64,000 bases of DNA from Mucilaginibacter sp. JRF. GTDB taxonomy: Bacteria; Bacteroidota; Bacteroidia; Sphingobacteriales; Sphingobacteriaceae. The stretch lies in NCBI RefSeq assembly GCF_015223065.1, contig NZ_JADFBY010000004.1:310001-374000 (forward strand), given 5' to 3'. The translations under genes were made by a program, and so were the position numbers. This document shows positions 53,575 through 62,700 of the stretch, in pieces. A model generated the notes under the pieces. It saw nothing but the letters and a program-made list of their open reading frames with translations. It did not search any database and was not told the origin of the DNA. Position 1 is the stretch's first letter. Each line of letters starts with the position of its first letter.

Positions 53575-53629
53575 ATTAGTTTTTCAGGACAAGATACGCA
53601 GATGTATAATGCGCTCCAATCAATACCTT

Positions 53630-53656
53630 AAAACGAGTAGTATTATTACTCGTTTT
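53630..53656. promoter_or_regulatory. inverted repeat 1 upstream of the regulator gene
   Basis: AAAACGAGTA / TACTCGTTTT, perfect 10-bp arms with a 7-nt centre that also forms the AGTAATAA site (minus strand, 53650-53643). It lies 56-82 bp before the regulator ATG. Short T tails exist on both strands, so terminator activity cannot be excluded. Confidence 0.55.
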
Positions 53657-53684
53657 TTATATTAGCACAAATTACGAGAAAAAA

Positions 53685-53731
53685 AATGAGTAAATGCAAT
53701 AAAAAGTGTGAAATTTTTGCATTTACTCATT
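53685..53731. promoter_or_regulatory. inverted repeat 2 upstream of the regulator gene
   Basis: AATGAGTAAATGCAA / TTGCATTTACTCATT, perfect 15-bp arms with a 17-nt centre. On the minus strand eight T follow, so it may end the wzc transcript. GAGTA/TACTC is shared with inverted repeat 1, which suggests a common binding protein. Confidence 0.55.
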
Positions 53732-53794
53732 ATAAGGTGAGTTTTATTAAGAAATTATTTAATTACTGATAACCAGCAGTTAAAACATCAGGTT

Positions 53795-56191
53795 TTAAAA
53801 CCGACTAAAGAATTTACTTATTTTTTTACGGAACGACATATTTGTACGGCTGGCATCATCCGAGTAATAACCGTACCCATAGCCGTAACCGTACCCATAA
53901 CCGTAACCATAGCCATAACCATAGCTACCTGATGATTGGATGGCATTCATTACTATACCCAGCTTTGGCAGTTTACGATCCTGATAAAGCTGATCAAGTA
54001 TTTGCAGCTGGTTTTTTTGCGTATAGCCATGCCTTACTATGTATAAACTTAAATCGGCAAGGCGGCTTAGTATCAATGTATCAGTAACCAAACCAACAGG
54101 TGGCGAGTCAATAATTATTTCATCGTAGTTTTCGCGCAGGTAAGTTATCAGGTCATCCATCAATTGCTGCTCAAGTAATTCGGCCGGATTTGGTGGCACA
54201 GGCCCTGAGCTGATGATGTACAGGTTAGGATGAACATTACTTTGCTTAACAATTTCTTCTTTTGTTGCCTTACCAATCAGGTAATTACTTAAACCAAAAG
54301 AGTTATCGATACCTAAACTACTTGATATTTTAGGTTTACGTAAATCAAGCTCTAAAACAACTGTTTTACGGTTTGAGATCGCAAAAGCGGCACCCAGATT
54401 CAGCGCCACAAAGCTCTTACCCTCTCCCGACATGCTTGATGTGAACAGGGTAACATGCGAATTTTGCTTGGCGCCAAAAACAAATTGCAGGTTTGTACGG
54501 AAGGCCCTAAACTGTTCGGCAATGGCCTGCCTGCTTTTAGGCTTAACCACAATAGGCTCAAAACCATCATTAAACATAATTTGTCCCAGTATTGGCGCTT
54601 TGGTTTTATCCATTACATCCTGCTGGCTGGCTATCTTGTTGTTTAGCTGATCTTTTACGTAAACGTAGAAGGTTGATAAACCTAAACCTGCAAACAGCGC
54701 GAACGCGTAAATAACAGGTATTTTAGGTTTAATTGGCGAATCGTTTACATAGGGCTCATCAATTACACGGCTATCGGCAATTGTTGAGGCGTACGATAGT
54801 GCGGCTTCTTCCCTTTTTTGCAACAAGTAGGTTACCAGGTTATCCTTAATGGTCTGCTGGCGTTGCAGATCTATAAACTGGCGTTCCTGCTTAGGTATCT
54901 GGCGTATAGCACCCTCCATTTTACTGGTAGTTGATGAAAGATCACGCTTGGTAAGCACCATCGCGTTCTTCATCACCTGTATACTTTCGCTTATAGCACG
55001 TCTGGCCGACTCTATTTGCGCTTGCAAAGGCGGCAATAACGGGTTGCTTGCCGTACCATTGGTTAACAAACTGGTTTTCTTGGCTTCCAAATCGGTAAGG
55101 GTTGCTATCAGGCTTAACAAAACCGGATCATTTAAGCCGAGCGTTGTTGGCACACTGGTAGCCTGATCCGGATTGGCAACATATTTTTCAATACCTTGTA
55201 TAACACTTAGCTGAATGTTTACCTCATTCAATTTAGCATCCACCGTTTGGATATTCCTCAACACCATATCGGCTTCTGACGATATATTGGTCAGGCCTTT
55301 GCTGCTTTTAAATTCTTCTACCCTTTTTTCAGCAATATTAAGTTCGCTTCCTAATGAATCCAGACGATCCTGAACAAACTTCAGTGTACTTTCGGTAACC
55401 AGGTTCTTATCTTCAATAGCAGCCTTGTTGTATTCAAATATCAACCGGTTCAGAACATCAGTACCGCGTTTTGGAATAACATCTTCCAGGCTAATTTGCA
55501 ATACAGTAACGTTTTTACTTGGCAAGGTTATCAGTAAACTCCCTAATAAAGAATTAGCCGTTATATACGGGCGCAATATTTTTATCTTGATATCCTGACC
55601 CTTGAATGCTTTAAGATTCTCTGTATTATCTATCTTCCACGATCCAAAGAACTTGTTATAGATCTTGCCGAATTCACCTGTAAACTTTTCGCCTTCCTTA
55701 TTTTGAACAACATATTTGTTGCCTCCCTGGTAGGTGAACAAAAACTCATAAGCCTTAGCATTCGGGTTAAATTCAATGGCATACATATTTATAGGCCCGT
55801 TTTTATACAGCGGCCTGTCAATAATATCCTTAGTCGAAAAGTATTCAATGTTAAGGTTAAGGTTGGTTACAACCTTTTCCATCAGCGCTTTTGATTTTAA
55901 TATCTCGATCTCATTTTCAACAACCTTACTGTTCGAGAAAAGGTCGATCTCGCTTAATGCCATTTGCGCGCTTGAGCCCGACTTTGAATCGTTCTTGATC
56001 AATAACGAGGTTTGCATTTGGTACACAGGCGGCGTATACCTGATATAAATAAAAGCGCCAAGCATGGCAACAAGGCCGGCCACTAAATACAACGGCCAAT
56101 GATAAAGGTATCTGAATAAAATTAACTTAAAATCTACCGTTTCCTCTTCTGTACTTTGCACGTTTTGGGCGGTTATTGGTCCGTCTTGCAT
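53795..56191 (-). CDS. wzc: Wzc-type polysaccharide co-polymerase and tyrosine autokinase
   Basis: 798 residues. A Wzz-type chain-length domain is framed by two membrane helices (near residues 33-52 and 507-525), with a periplasmic coiled coil between. The C-terminal BY-kinase has Walker A SSMSGEGKSFVALNLG, Walker A' VVLELDLRKPK and Walker B EIIIDSPPVGLVTD. The tail carries ten Tyr alternating with nine Gly, then one more Tyr, in place of the usual scattered tyrosine cluster. Phosphorylation of that cluster normally controls oligomerisation and polymer length. It works with Wza (22 bp upstream) and the CpsB-type phosphatase. Confidence 0.94.
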   Translation of the reverse strand: MQDGPITAQNVQSTEEETVDFKLILFRYLYHWPLYLVAGLVAMLGAFIYIRYTPPVYQMQTSLLIKNDSKSGSSAQMALSEIDLFSNSKVVENEIEILKSKALMEKVVTNLNLNIEYFSTKDIIDRPLYKNGPINMYAIEFNPNAKAYEFLFTYQGGNKYVVQNKEGEKFTGEFGKIYNKFFGSWKIDNTENLKAFKGQDIKIKILRPYITANSLLGSLLITLPSKNVTVLQISLEDVIPKRGTDVLNRLIFEYNKAAIEDKNLVTESTLKFVQDRLDSLGSELNIAEKRVEEFKSSKGLTNISSEADMVLRNIQTVDAKLNEVNIQLSVIQGIEKYVANPDQATSVPTTLGLNDPVLLSLIATLTDLEAKKTSLLTNGTASNPLLPPLQAQIESARRAISESIQVMKNAMVLTKRDLSSTTSKMEGAIRQIPKQERQFIDLQRQQTIKDNLVTYLLQKREEAALSYASTIADSRVIDEPYVNDSPIKPKIPVIYAFALFAGLGLSTFYVYVKDQLNNKIASQQDVMDKTKAPILGQIMFNDGFEPIVVKPKSRQAIAEQFRAFRTNLQFVFGAKQNSHVTLFTSSMSGEGKSFVALNLGAAFAISNRKTVVLELDLRKPKISSSLGIDNSFGLSNYLIGKATKEEIVKQSNVHPNLYIISSGPVPPNPAELLEQQLMDDLITYLRENYDEIIIDSPPVGLVTDTLILSRLADLSLYIVRHGYTQKNQLQILDQLYQDRKLPKLGIVMNAIQSSGSYGYGYGYGYGYGYGYGYGYYSDDASRTNMSFRKKISKFFSRF
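53864..53923 (-). repeat. Gly-Tyr codon repeat in the Wzc tail
   Basis: Sixty bases encode eleven Tyr and nine Gly by imperfect 6-bp units (TAT/TAC plus GGT/GGC/GGG). Synonymous variation limits slippage, but higher-order 12-18-bp units are partly repeated. Confidence 0.9.
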
Positions 56192-56212
56192 AATTTAGAT
56201 GATGTGGCTTAA

Positions 56213-57022
56213 TTACCTAAACCGGTAAATTAATAATGAAATTGTGGTTAACACAGTTAAAATTATCGTGGTGTTTTGATATAAGTTTTCGTTACGTTCC
56301 AAACGCTTGATATTTGGTTCAACATATACTACATCGTTATTATTCAAATAAAAATAAGGTGATTCAAATACCTTTTTTGAGCGAAGATCTAACCGTGCAA
56401 ATTGCATTTCATCACCATGCTGGCGTATAACCAAAACATTTTCGCGGCGCGCGGTTACACGCAAGTCGCCTGCTAAAGCTATAGCCTCAAGTATGCTTAT
56501 CTTTTCATTACTAACCGGGAAGGTTCCGGCACGTGCAACATCACCGGTAACAGATACCTTAAAGCTTAAAATACGTATGGTAACCGTTGGATTTTTAACA
56601 TACTGCGATGCCAGCGTTGCTAAAGTATCTTTAATTTGAGCAGTTGTAAGCCCCAATACTTTGATCTTTCCCAGGGTTGGGAGTGTAATATCGCCGGTTT
56701 CACTAACCAGGAAACCGCCATACTGCATGGCATTGGTGTTATTATTATTATTATTATTTCCTCCGCCGCCGCTCACGCGCGACTCCGTCATGTTATCGCC
56801 AAACAGCACATTACTTTCTGTACTTAATGATGTTATCTTGATACTCAATACATCATTGGGCTGAACTATCTGCGGCTGAACCTGAGCAAGCGCTATTTTT
56901 ACTTGTGCTGAATCAAGATCCTGAAAATAAGGGACATTTTTATATGACACACAGGATGAGAAACAATAGCCCATCAACATAAATGCAAACAGGAATTTGC
57001 ATCTGCTAAAAATTTTATACAT
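56213..57022 (-). CDS. wza: Wza-type polysaccharide export lipoprotein
   Basis: 269 residues from the ATG at 57022. Lipoprotein signal KFLFAFMLMGYCFSSCVSYK. The polysaccharide-export domain reads QPQIVQPNDVLSIKITSLS, then a SLBB-like domain with GGFLVSETGDITLPTLGKI and VTGDVARAGTFPVSNEKIS. The C-terminus ends in one hydrophobic segment (IILTVLTTISLLIY), probably the outer-membrane helix. Just after the export domain sits SGGGG followed by seven Asn. It forms the outer-membrane channel for polymer export with Wzc. The longer start at 57052 spoils the lipobox spacing. Confidence 0.93.
   Translation of the reverse strand: MYKIFSRCKFLFAFMLMGYCFSSCVSYKNVPYFQDLDSAQVKIALAQVQPQIVQPNDVLSIKITSLSTESNVLFGDNMTESRVSGGGGNNNNNNNTNAMQYGGFLVSETGDITLPTLGKIKVLGLTTAQIKDTLATLASQYVKNPTVTIRILSFKVSVTGDVARAGTFPVSNEKISILEAIALAGDLRVTARRENVLVIRQHGDEMQFARLDLRSKKVFESPYFYLNNNDVVYVEPNIKRLERNENLYQNTTIILTVLTTISLLIYRFR
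56741..56758 (-). repeat. (AAT)6 trinucleotide tract inside wza
   Basis: Six identical AAT codons plus one AAC encode an Asn run in a Gly/Asn linker. Slippage by whole units would keep the frame. Confidence 0.9.
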
Positions 57023-57111
57023 AAAGTTAATGTTCGGGTGCAATACTAACACTTTTTTATTATAGCGAATTTACTACATGTTAATCAGCTAAGTAAAAAA
57101 ATGCTCGCAGT

Positions 57112-57147
57112 AAATATAAAGAGCCTGAAAACAAGCTCTTTATATTT
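57112..57147 (-). terminator. Rho-independent terminator after ugd
   Basis: Perfect 13-bp arms around AAATATAAAGAGC / GCTCTTTATATTT with a 10-nt loop; 92 bp after the ugd stop. It suggests that wza begins a new transcript. Confidence 0.65.
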
Positions 57148-57238
57148 TGTTCATTTATACGTAAAACGAATAAAAAAGTTACTCAATTTCATCTGCTAAT
57201 AATGAAATTACAACTCTAATATTCATGGTAAATATCAA

Positions 57239-58636
57239 TTATTTACCTATAGTGTAAACTTTGAAACCTATCTCGGTTAACGAGGCAGAATCAATTATAC
57301 TACGGCCATCAAATACAAAGGCCGGCTTTTTCATGTTATCGAAAATACGCTTCCAGTCGTAAGCCTTAAACTCATCCCACTCGGTAAGTATGGCAATGGC
57401 GTGCGCATCTTTACAAGCTTCGTAAGGGTCGGTAAATACAGTAACCTGGGTTTTATTTTTATCAGCATCACGGCTACCCAAATAGTTCAAGTCAAAATAT
57501 ACTTGTGATTCCGGAACTTTTGGATCGTATACTGCGATACCAGCTTCCTCGTTCAGTAAAGCATCAGCTACATAAATAGCGGCCGACTCGCGGGTATCAT
57601 TGGTATCCTTTTTAAAGGCCCAACCCAAAAAGGCGATCTTTTTGCCAGATACGGTATTGTAAAGGGTTTTAACAATATTATTGGCAAAACGGCTTTTTTG
57701 GTGATCGTTCATGATGATAACCTGCTCCCAGTAATCGGCAACTTCCTGCAAACCGTATGAGCGGGCAATGTAAACCAGGTTCAATATATCTTTTTGGAAA
57801 CATGAACCACCAAAGCCAACTGATGCTTTCAGGAATTTTGAGCCTATGCGGCTATCCGTACCAATTGAACGTGCAACCTCAGTTACATCGGCACCGGTAC
57901 GCTCACAAAGTTCAGACAAAGCGTTGATAGATGATACACGCTGTGCCAGAAACGCGTTAGCGGTAAGTTTGGATAACTCTGATGACCATAAGTTGGTAGT
58001 CAGGATGCGCTCGCGCGGAACCCAGTTGTTATATACCTCAACCAATGAAGCCAAAGCTGATTGACCTTCAGGAGTGGTATCACCACCGATCAATACACGG
58101 TCAGGCGCATGCAAATCCTCAACGGCTGTGCCTTCGGCCAAGAACTCAGGGTTTGAAAGTATTTGGTAATTAACGCCGTTACCGGTGTTTTGCAATATAT
58201 TTTTCACAGCCTCGGCAGTACGTACCGGCAGTGTTGATTTTTCAACTACAATTTTATCATCCTTAGCAACACGGGCTATCTGGCGGGCACATAGCTCAAT
58301 GTATTTAAGATCGGCAGCCATACCTTTACCGCTACCATAAGTTTTGGTAGGTGTATTTACCGATATGAAAATCATTTCGGCCTCATCAATGGCTTTATCA
58401 ACTTCTGTCGAAAAAAACAGGTTACGGCCACGGGCTTCGGCTACTACTGCCGATAGACCTGGTTCATAAACCGGGATATTTTCTGTATCAGGATCATTCC
58501 AGGCGGCAATACGTGCCTCGTTCAAATCCACAACAGTAACTTTTATGTGCGGGCATTTTTGTGCTATAACAGCCATTGTCGGGCCCCCAACATATCCGGC
58601 ACCGATACAGCAAATTTTAGTGATTTTCTTGTTCAT
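57239..58636 (-). CDS. ugd: UDP-glucose 6-dehydrogenase
   Basis: Oxidises UDP-glucose twice with NAD to UDP-glucuronate, a precursor for acidic polysaccharides. The 465 residues and motifs resemble the eukaryote-type enzyme: [48 protein letters not shown], catalytic Cys in [10 protein letters not shown], and [16 protein letters not shown] long AT-rich leader (270 bp) precedes it and a terminator follows, so it may be transcribed on its own at the head of the locus. Confidence 0.96.
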   Translation of the reverse strand: MNKKITKICCIGAGYVGGPTMAVIAQKCPHIKVTVVDLNEARIAAWNDPDTENIPVYEPGLSAVVAEARGRNLFFSTEVDKAIDEAEMIFISVNTPTKTYGSGKGMAADLKYIELCARQIARVAKDDKIVVEKSTLPVRTAEAVKNILQNTGNGVNYQILSNPEFLAEGTAVEDLHAPDRVLIGGDTTPEGQSALASLVEVYNNWVPRERILTTNLWSSELSKLTANAFLAQRVSSINALSELCERTGADVTEVARSIGTDSRIGSKFLKASVGFGGSCFQKDILNLVYIARSYGLQEVADYWEQVIIMNDHQKSRFANNIVKTLYNTVSGKKIAFLGWAFKKDTNDTRESAAIYVADALLNEEAGIAVYDPKVPESQVYFDLNYLGSRDADKNKTQVTVFTDPYEACKDAHAIAILTEWDEFKAYDWKRIFDNMKKPAFVFDGRSIIDSASLTEIGFKVYTIGK

Positions 58637-58760
58637 ATATAGATTGAAGTGATTTATAAAGCTTAAGGTATATAACTGTTTAAAAATTAATTATTATCAA
58701 TTTATTAAGCAATGTAAAAAGCATGGTACGCCTTTGCTAAGATAGATAATAAATTAAATT

Positions 58761-58806
58761 TTATTACTGAAATATAAAAAAAACCAAAAAATATTTATTT
58801 ATTACT
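58761..58806 (-). promoter_or_regulatory. two AGTAATAA sites in the ugd upstream region
   Basis: AGTAATAA occurs at 58768-58761 and 58806-58799, 38 bp apart, 125-170 bp before the ugd ATG. The whole 58637-58906 spacer is very AT-rich, so chance is possible. No clear TAnnTTTG box was found. Confidence 0.33.
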
Positions 58807-58906
58807 GCGATTTATTGTCAAAATTGTAAATCTTAATTCCAAAATCTGTTTCAATAATACAACTTATTGGTTGATTTACTATCGGTGCGAAGGTTTTTGT
58901 ATAACA

Positions 58907-59650
58907 TTACACACCAAACAACTCACGGTTACGAAACTCGTAATTCTTCACCTGGTCGTAAACATCCTTCCATAACCGGGCATCCTGAAAACCTTTTAAG
59001 TGCTTATCGTGATGAAAATCGGTACCGGCAAGTGAGTATACGCCATCCTTTAGCAACCGCAGCGCAGTGTGTTTTACTTCACGGCCATAATAACCGGTAA
59101 CTGATAGCAGGTTGAGTTGCAGCAGGCAGCCCATATCTTTAAAACGGTGAATTTTCTCAGGCTTACCGTGGTAAAAATTGTAGCGCTCGGGGTGGGCAAG
59201 TATTGGTTTATAGCCTTGAACATTCAGTTCAAAAACATAATTTTCGATATCAGGAGTTTCAGACAGGTATGACATTTCTATCAGTACATATTTGCCCGGC
59301 ATCTCCATCAGGCCTCCCTCCTCTTTGGTTAACGGACCGAAATCACTGTCAACCATATACTCAGCCGCGGCCGATACGTTTACGCCTAACTTCTTTATCG
59401 TATCGGCAGCAAGTACTTTATTAAGCGCGGTGGTTATGGTATCACGGTTATTGGGATGCACATCCATAAAGATATGGGGCGTGCAAATGAATTTATTAAA
59501 GCCAAGGTTATGCAGCGAGGTTATGTATGATATGCTTGATTCCAGATCGGGCGATCCATCATCTATACCCGGCAGCAGATGCGAATGTATATCTGTACCT
59601 AACCAATCAAACCGCACATCAGGCAACGATTTTTTAAAAAAACTGAACAT
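58907..59650 (-). CDS. CpsB/YwqE-type PHP tyrosine-protein phosphatase
   Basis: 247 residues of the metal-dependent PHP fold: WLGTDIHSHLLPGIDDGSPD, KFICTPHIFMDVH, AAAEYMVDSDF, YVLIEMSYLSETPD, PILAHPERYNFYH and SLAGTDFHHDKH, which carry the metal-binding His, Asp and Glu. CpsB/YwqE enzymes remove phosphate from the Wzc tyrosine tail and so control polymer production. It is the first gene of the locus after rpoC, consistent with acting on the wzc product. Confidence 0.93.
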   Translation of the reverse strand: MFSFFKKSLPDVRFDWLGTDIHSHLLPGIDDGSPDLESSISYITSLHNLGFNKFICTPHIFMDVHPNNRDTITTALNKVLAADTIKKLGVNVSAAAEYMVDSDFGPLTKEEGGLMEMPGKYVLIEMSYLSETPDIENYVFELNVQGYKPILAHPERYNFYHGKPEKIHRFKDMGCLLQLNLLSVTGYYGREVKHTALRLLKDGVYSLAGTDFHHDKHLKGFQDARLWKDVYDQVKNYEFRNRELFGV

Positions 59651-59708
59651 AGTATAGATTAATGAACGTAAAATGCAAGATTAGGTTTTGTAGATCGCCT
59701 AAAAATAA

Positions 59709-59738
59709 CAAAGCCTTCCGTATAAACGGAAGGCTTTG
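59709..59738 (-). terminator. Rho-independent terminator after rpoC
   Basis: Perfect 13-bp stem CAAAGCCTTCCGT / ACGGAAGGCTTTG with an ATAA loop and a T-rich tail on the minus strand, 25 bp after the rpoC stop. It separates the RNA polymerase operon from the polysaccharide locus. Confidence 0.88.
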
Positions 59739-59763
59739 AAAAATATTTGCGCTTTGAAGCTTT

Positions 59764-62700
59764 TTATGCTTCTACGTCTTCAGTTTTTGAAGCCATCAGG
59801 CGGTCAAACTCCTCCTGAGAACCTACGCGGATATTTTCGTACTCGCGTAAACCGGTACCTGAAGGGATCAGGTGACCTACAATAACGTTCTCTTTCAGGC
59901 CTAACATCTTATCGCGTTTACCTGCTATAGCAGCCTCGTTCAGTACCTTGGTAGTTTCCTGGAACGATGCAGCCGAGATGAACGACTTAGTACCTAATGA
60001 TGCACGGGTGATACCTTGCAGTATCGGGCTTGAAGTTGCCGCGATGGCATCTCTAACCTCAACCAGTTTCAAGTCACGACGTTTAAGGGCCGAGTTCTCG
60101 TCGCGCAGTTTACGCATCGAGATGATCTGACCTGCTTTAAGCGTGGTTGAATCGCCCGGCTCAACAACAACTTTCTTGTCGAATATGTCGTCGTTCTCCA
60201 GCATGAAGTCCCAGCTGTCAACAGCTTCTCTCTCCAGGAAGCGGGTATCACCTGCATCCTCGATAGATACTTTCTGCATCATCTGGTGTACGATAACCTC
60301 AAAGTGTTTATCGTTGATCTTCACACCTTGTAAACGGTAAACCTCTTGTATACCATTCACCAGGTACTCTTGCACTGCCGCAGGGCCTTTAATAGCCAGG
60401 ATATCGGCAGGAGAGATTGAACCGTCAGACAGTGGCATACCGGCTTTTATAAAGTCATTATCCTGTACAAGGATGTGCTTAGAAAGTGGTACCAGGTATT
60501 TTTTAACCTGACCGTCTTTTGATTCGATGCTGATTTCGCGGTTACCACGTTTAACACCACCTAAAGTTACCACACCGTCAATTTCAGTAACAACGGCCGG
60601 GTTTGATGGGTTACGAGCCTCAAATAACTCCGTTACACGTGGTAAACCACCGGTAATATCTCGGGTTTTACCTGTTGAACGAGGTATTTTAGCAATAACC
60701 TGTCCGGTTTTAAGTTTATCACCTTCGTCAACAGCAATGTGCGCGCCTACCGGGATGTTGTATCCTTTAATGATCTCGCCTTTGTTGTCAGCCACCTGGA
60801 TAACCGGGTTCTTGGTTTTATCCCTGGTGTCGATGATAACTTTTTCGCGGTGACCGGTTTGCTCGTCAGACTCCTCGCGGAAGGTGATACCTTCTAATAC
60901 CGCCTCAAACCTTGCAGTACCTGCAAACTCAGAGATGATAACCGCGTTATATGGATCCCATGAACAGATACGGTCGCCTTTGGTGATCTTGCTGCCATCC
61001 TTAATATACAGGTATGAACCGTATGGGATGTTGTTAGTCATGATCACTTTATTGCTGCCGGCTTCAATGATACGGAACTCGCCTGAACGGCCTAATACCA
61101 CATCAACCGAACCTTCTTCTGTTTCGTACTCTACTGTACGTACGTTCTCAAATTCAATGATACCATCAAACTTAGCGTTGATCTGTGATTCAGCCGCGAT
61201 GTTTGACGCGGTACCACCCACGTGGAAGGTACGAAGTGTAAGCTGTGTACCCGGCTCACCGATTGATTGCGCCGCGATAACACCCACAGCCTCGCCTTTT
61301 TGCACGCGTTTACCGCTTGCAAGGTTACGGCCATAGCAAAGGGCACATACACCACGTTTGCTTTCGCAGGTTAATACCGAACGTATTTCGATACCCTCCA
61401 GCGGAGAGTTCTCTATATTTTTACCGATCTCCTCGGTAATGTCCTGACCTGCTGATACCAAAAGTTCATTGGTAATAGGGTCGTGAACATCATGTAGTGA
61501 GGTACGGCCTAAAATACGATCGTACAATGGCTCAACAATATCCTCATTGTCTTTAAGCGCAGTAGTATAAATACCTCTTAAGGTACCGCAATCCACTTCA
61601 CCTACAATCATATCCTGTGCAACGTCATGTAAACGACGGGTTAGGTAACCAGCATCCGCTGTTTTCAACGCCGTATCCGCCAAACCTTTACGGGCACCGT
61701 GGGTAGAGATAAAGTACTCTAATACCGAAAGGCCTTCTTTAAAGTTTGAAAGGATCGGGTTTTCGATGATCTCGCCACCTGAACCTGATTTTTGAGGCTT
61801 AGCCATCAAACCACGCATACCTGCAAGCTGACGGATCTGCTCTTTAGAACCACGTGCACCTGAATCAAGCATCATGTATACTGAGTTGAAGCCTTGATTG
61901 TCGGTAGACAGGATGTTCATTACATTCGCAGTTAAGCGATTGTTGATACGTGTCCAGATATCAATGATCTGGTTGTAACGCTCGTTATTGGTAATGAAAC
62001 CCATGTTGTAGTTACCCATAACCTCTTCCACTTCTTTTGAAGCTTGAGCGATCAGCGTAACCTTTTCTTCAGGGATGTTGATATCTTTCAGGTTGAACGA
62101 CAAGCCACCCTGGAATGCCATTTTGAAACCTAACTCCTTAATATCATCAAGGAATTGAGCCGCGCGGGCCATACCAGTATTTTTAACAACATCACCAATA
62201 ATATCACGTAATGATTTTTTGGTAAGCAACTCGTTGATGTAACCTACTTCTTCAGGTACGTGCTGGTTAAACAGTACGCGGCCTACAGTAGTTTCAATCA
62301 ATTTATTCACGATGCTGCCATCGCGCTCTTTAACGTTAGCTTTAACTTTAATAAAGGCGTGCAGGTCAATTTTCTTCTCGTTGTAGGCGATAATTACCTC
62401 CTCGGCAGAGTAGAAAGATAAGCCTTGACCTTTTACCACACGTGTTTCATCAGTTTTACGGCCTTTGGTTATGTAGTACAAACCAAGCACCATGTCCTGA
62501 GATGGTACGGTGATAGGCGTACCGTTTGCAGGGTTCAGGATGTTGTGTGATGCAAGCATCAATACCTGAGCCTCCAAAATAGCCGCATTACCCAGTGGTA
62601 CGTGAACCGCCATCTGGTCACCGTCAAAGTCGGCGTTGAACGCGGTACAGGTTAATGGGTGCAACTGGATAGCTTTACCCTCAACCAAACGTGGCTGGAA

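Noticed and set aside
53630-53731. Invertible (phase-variable) promoter flanked by inverted repeats
   Set aside because: Each repeat pair has its arms only 7-17 nt apart, too close for a site-specific inversion segment, and no invertase gene is in the window.
53864-53923. CRISPR-like short repeat
   Set aside because: Codon-phased Gly-Tyr repeat inside wzc, with no unique spacers.
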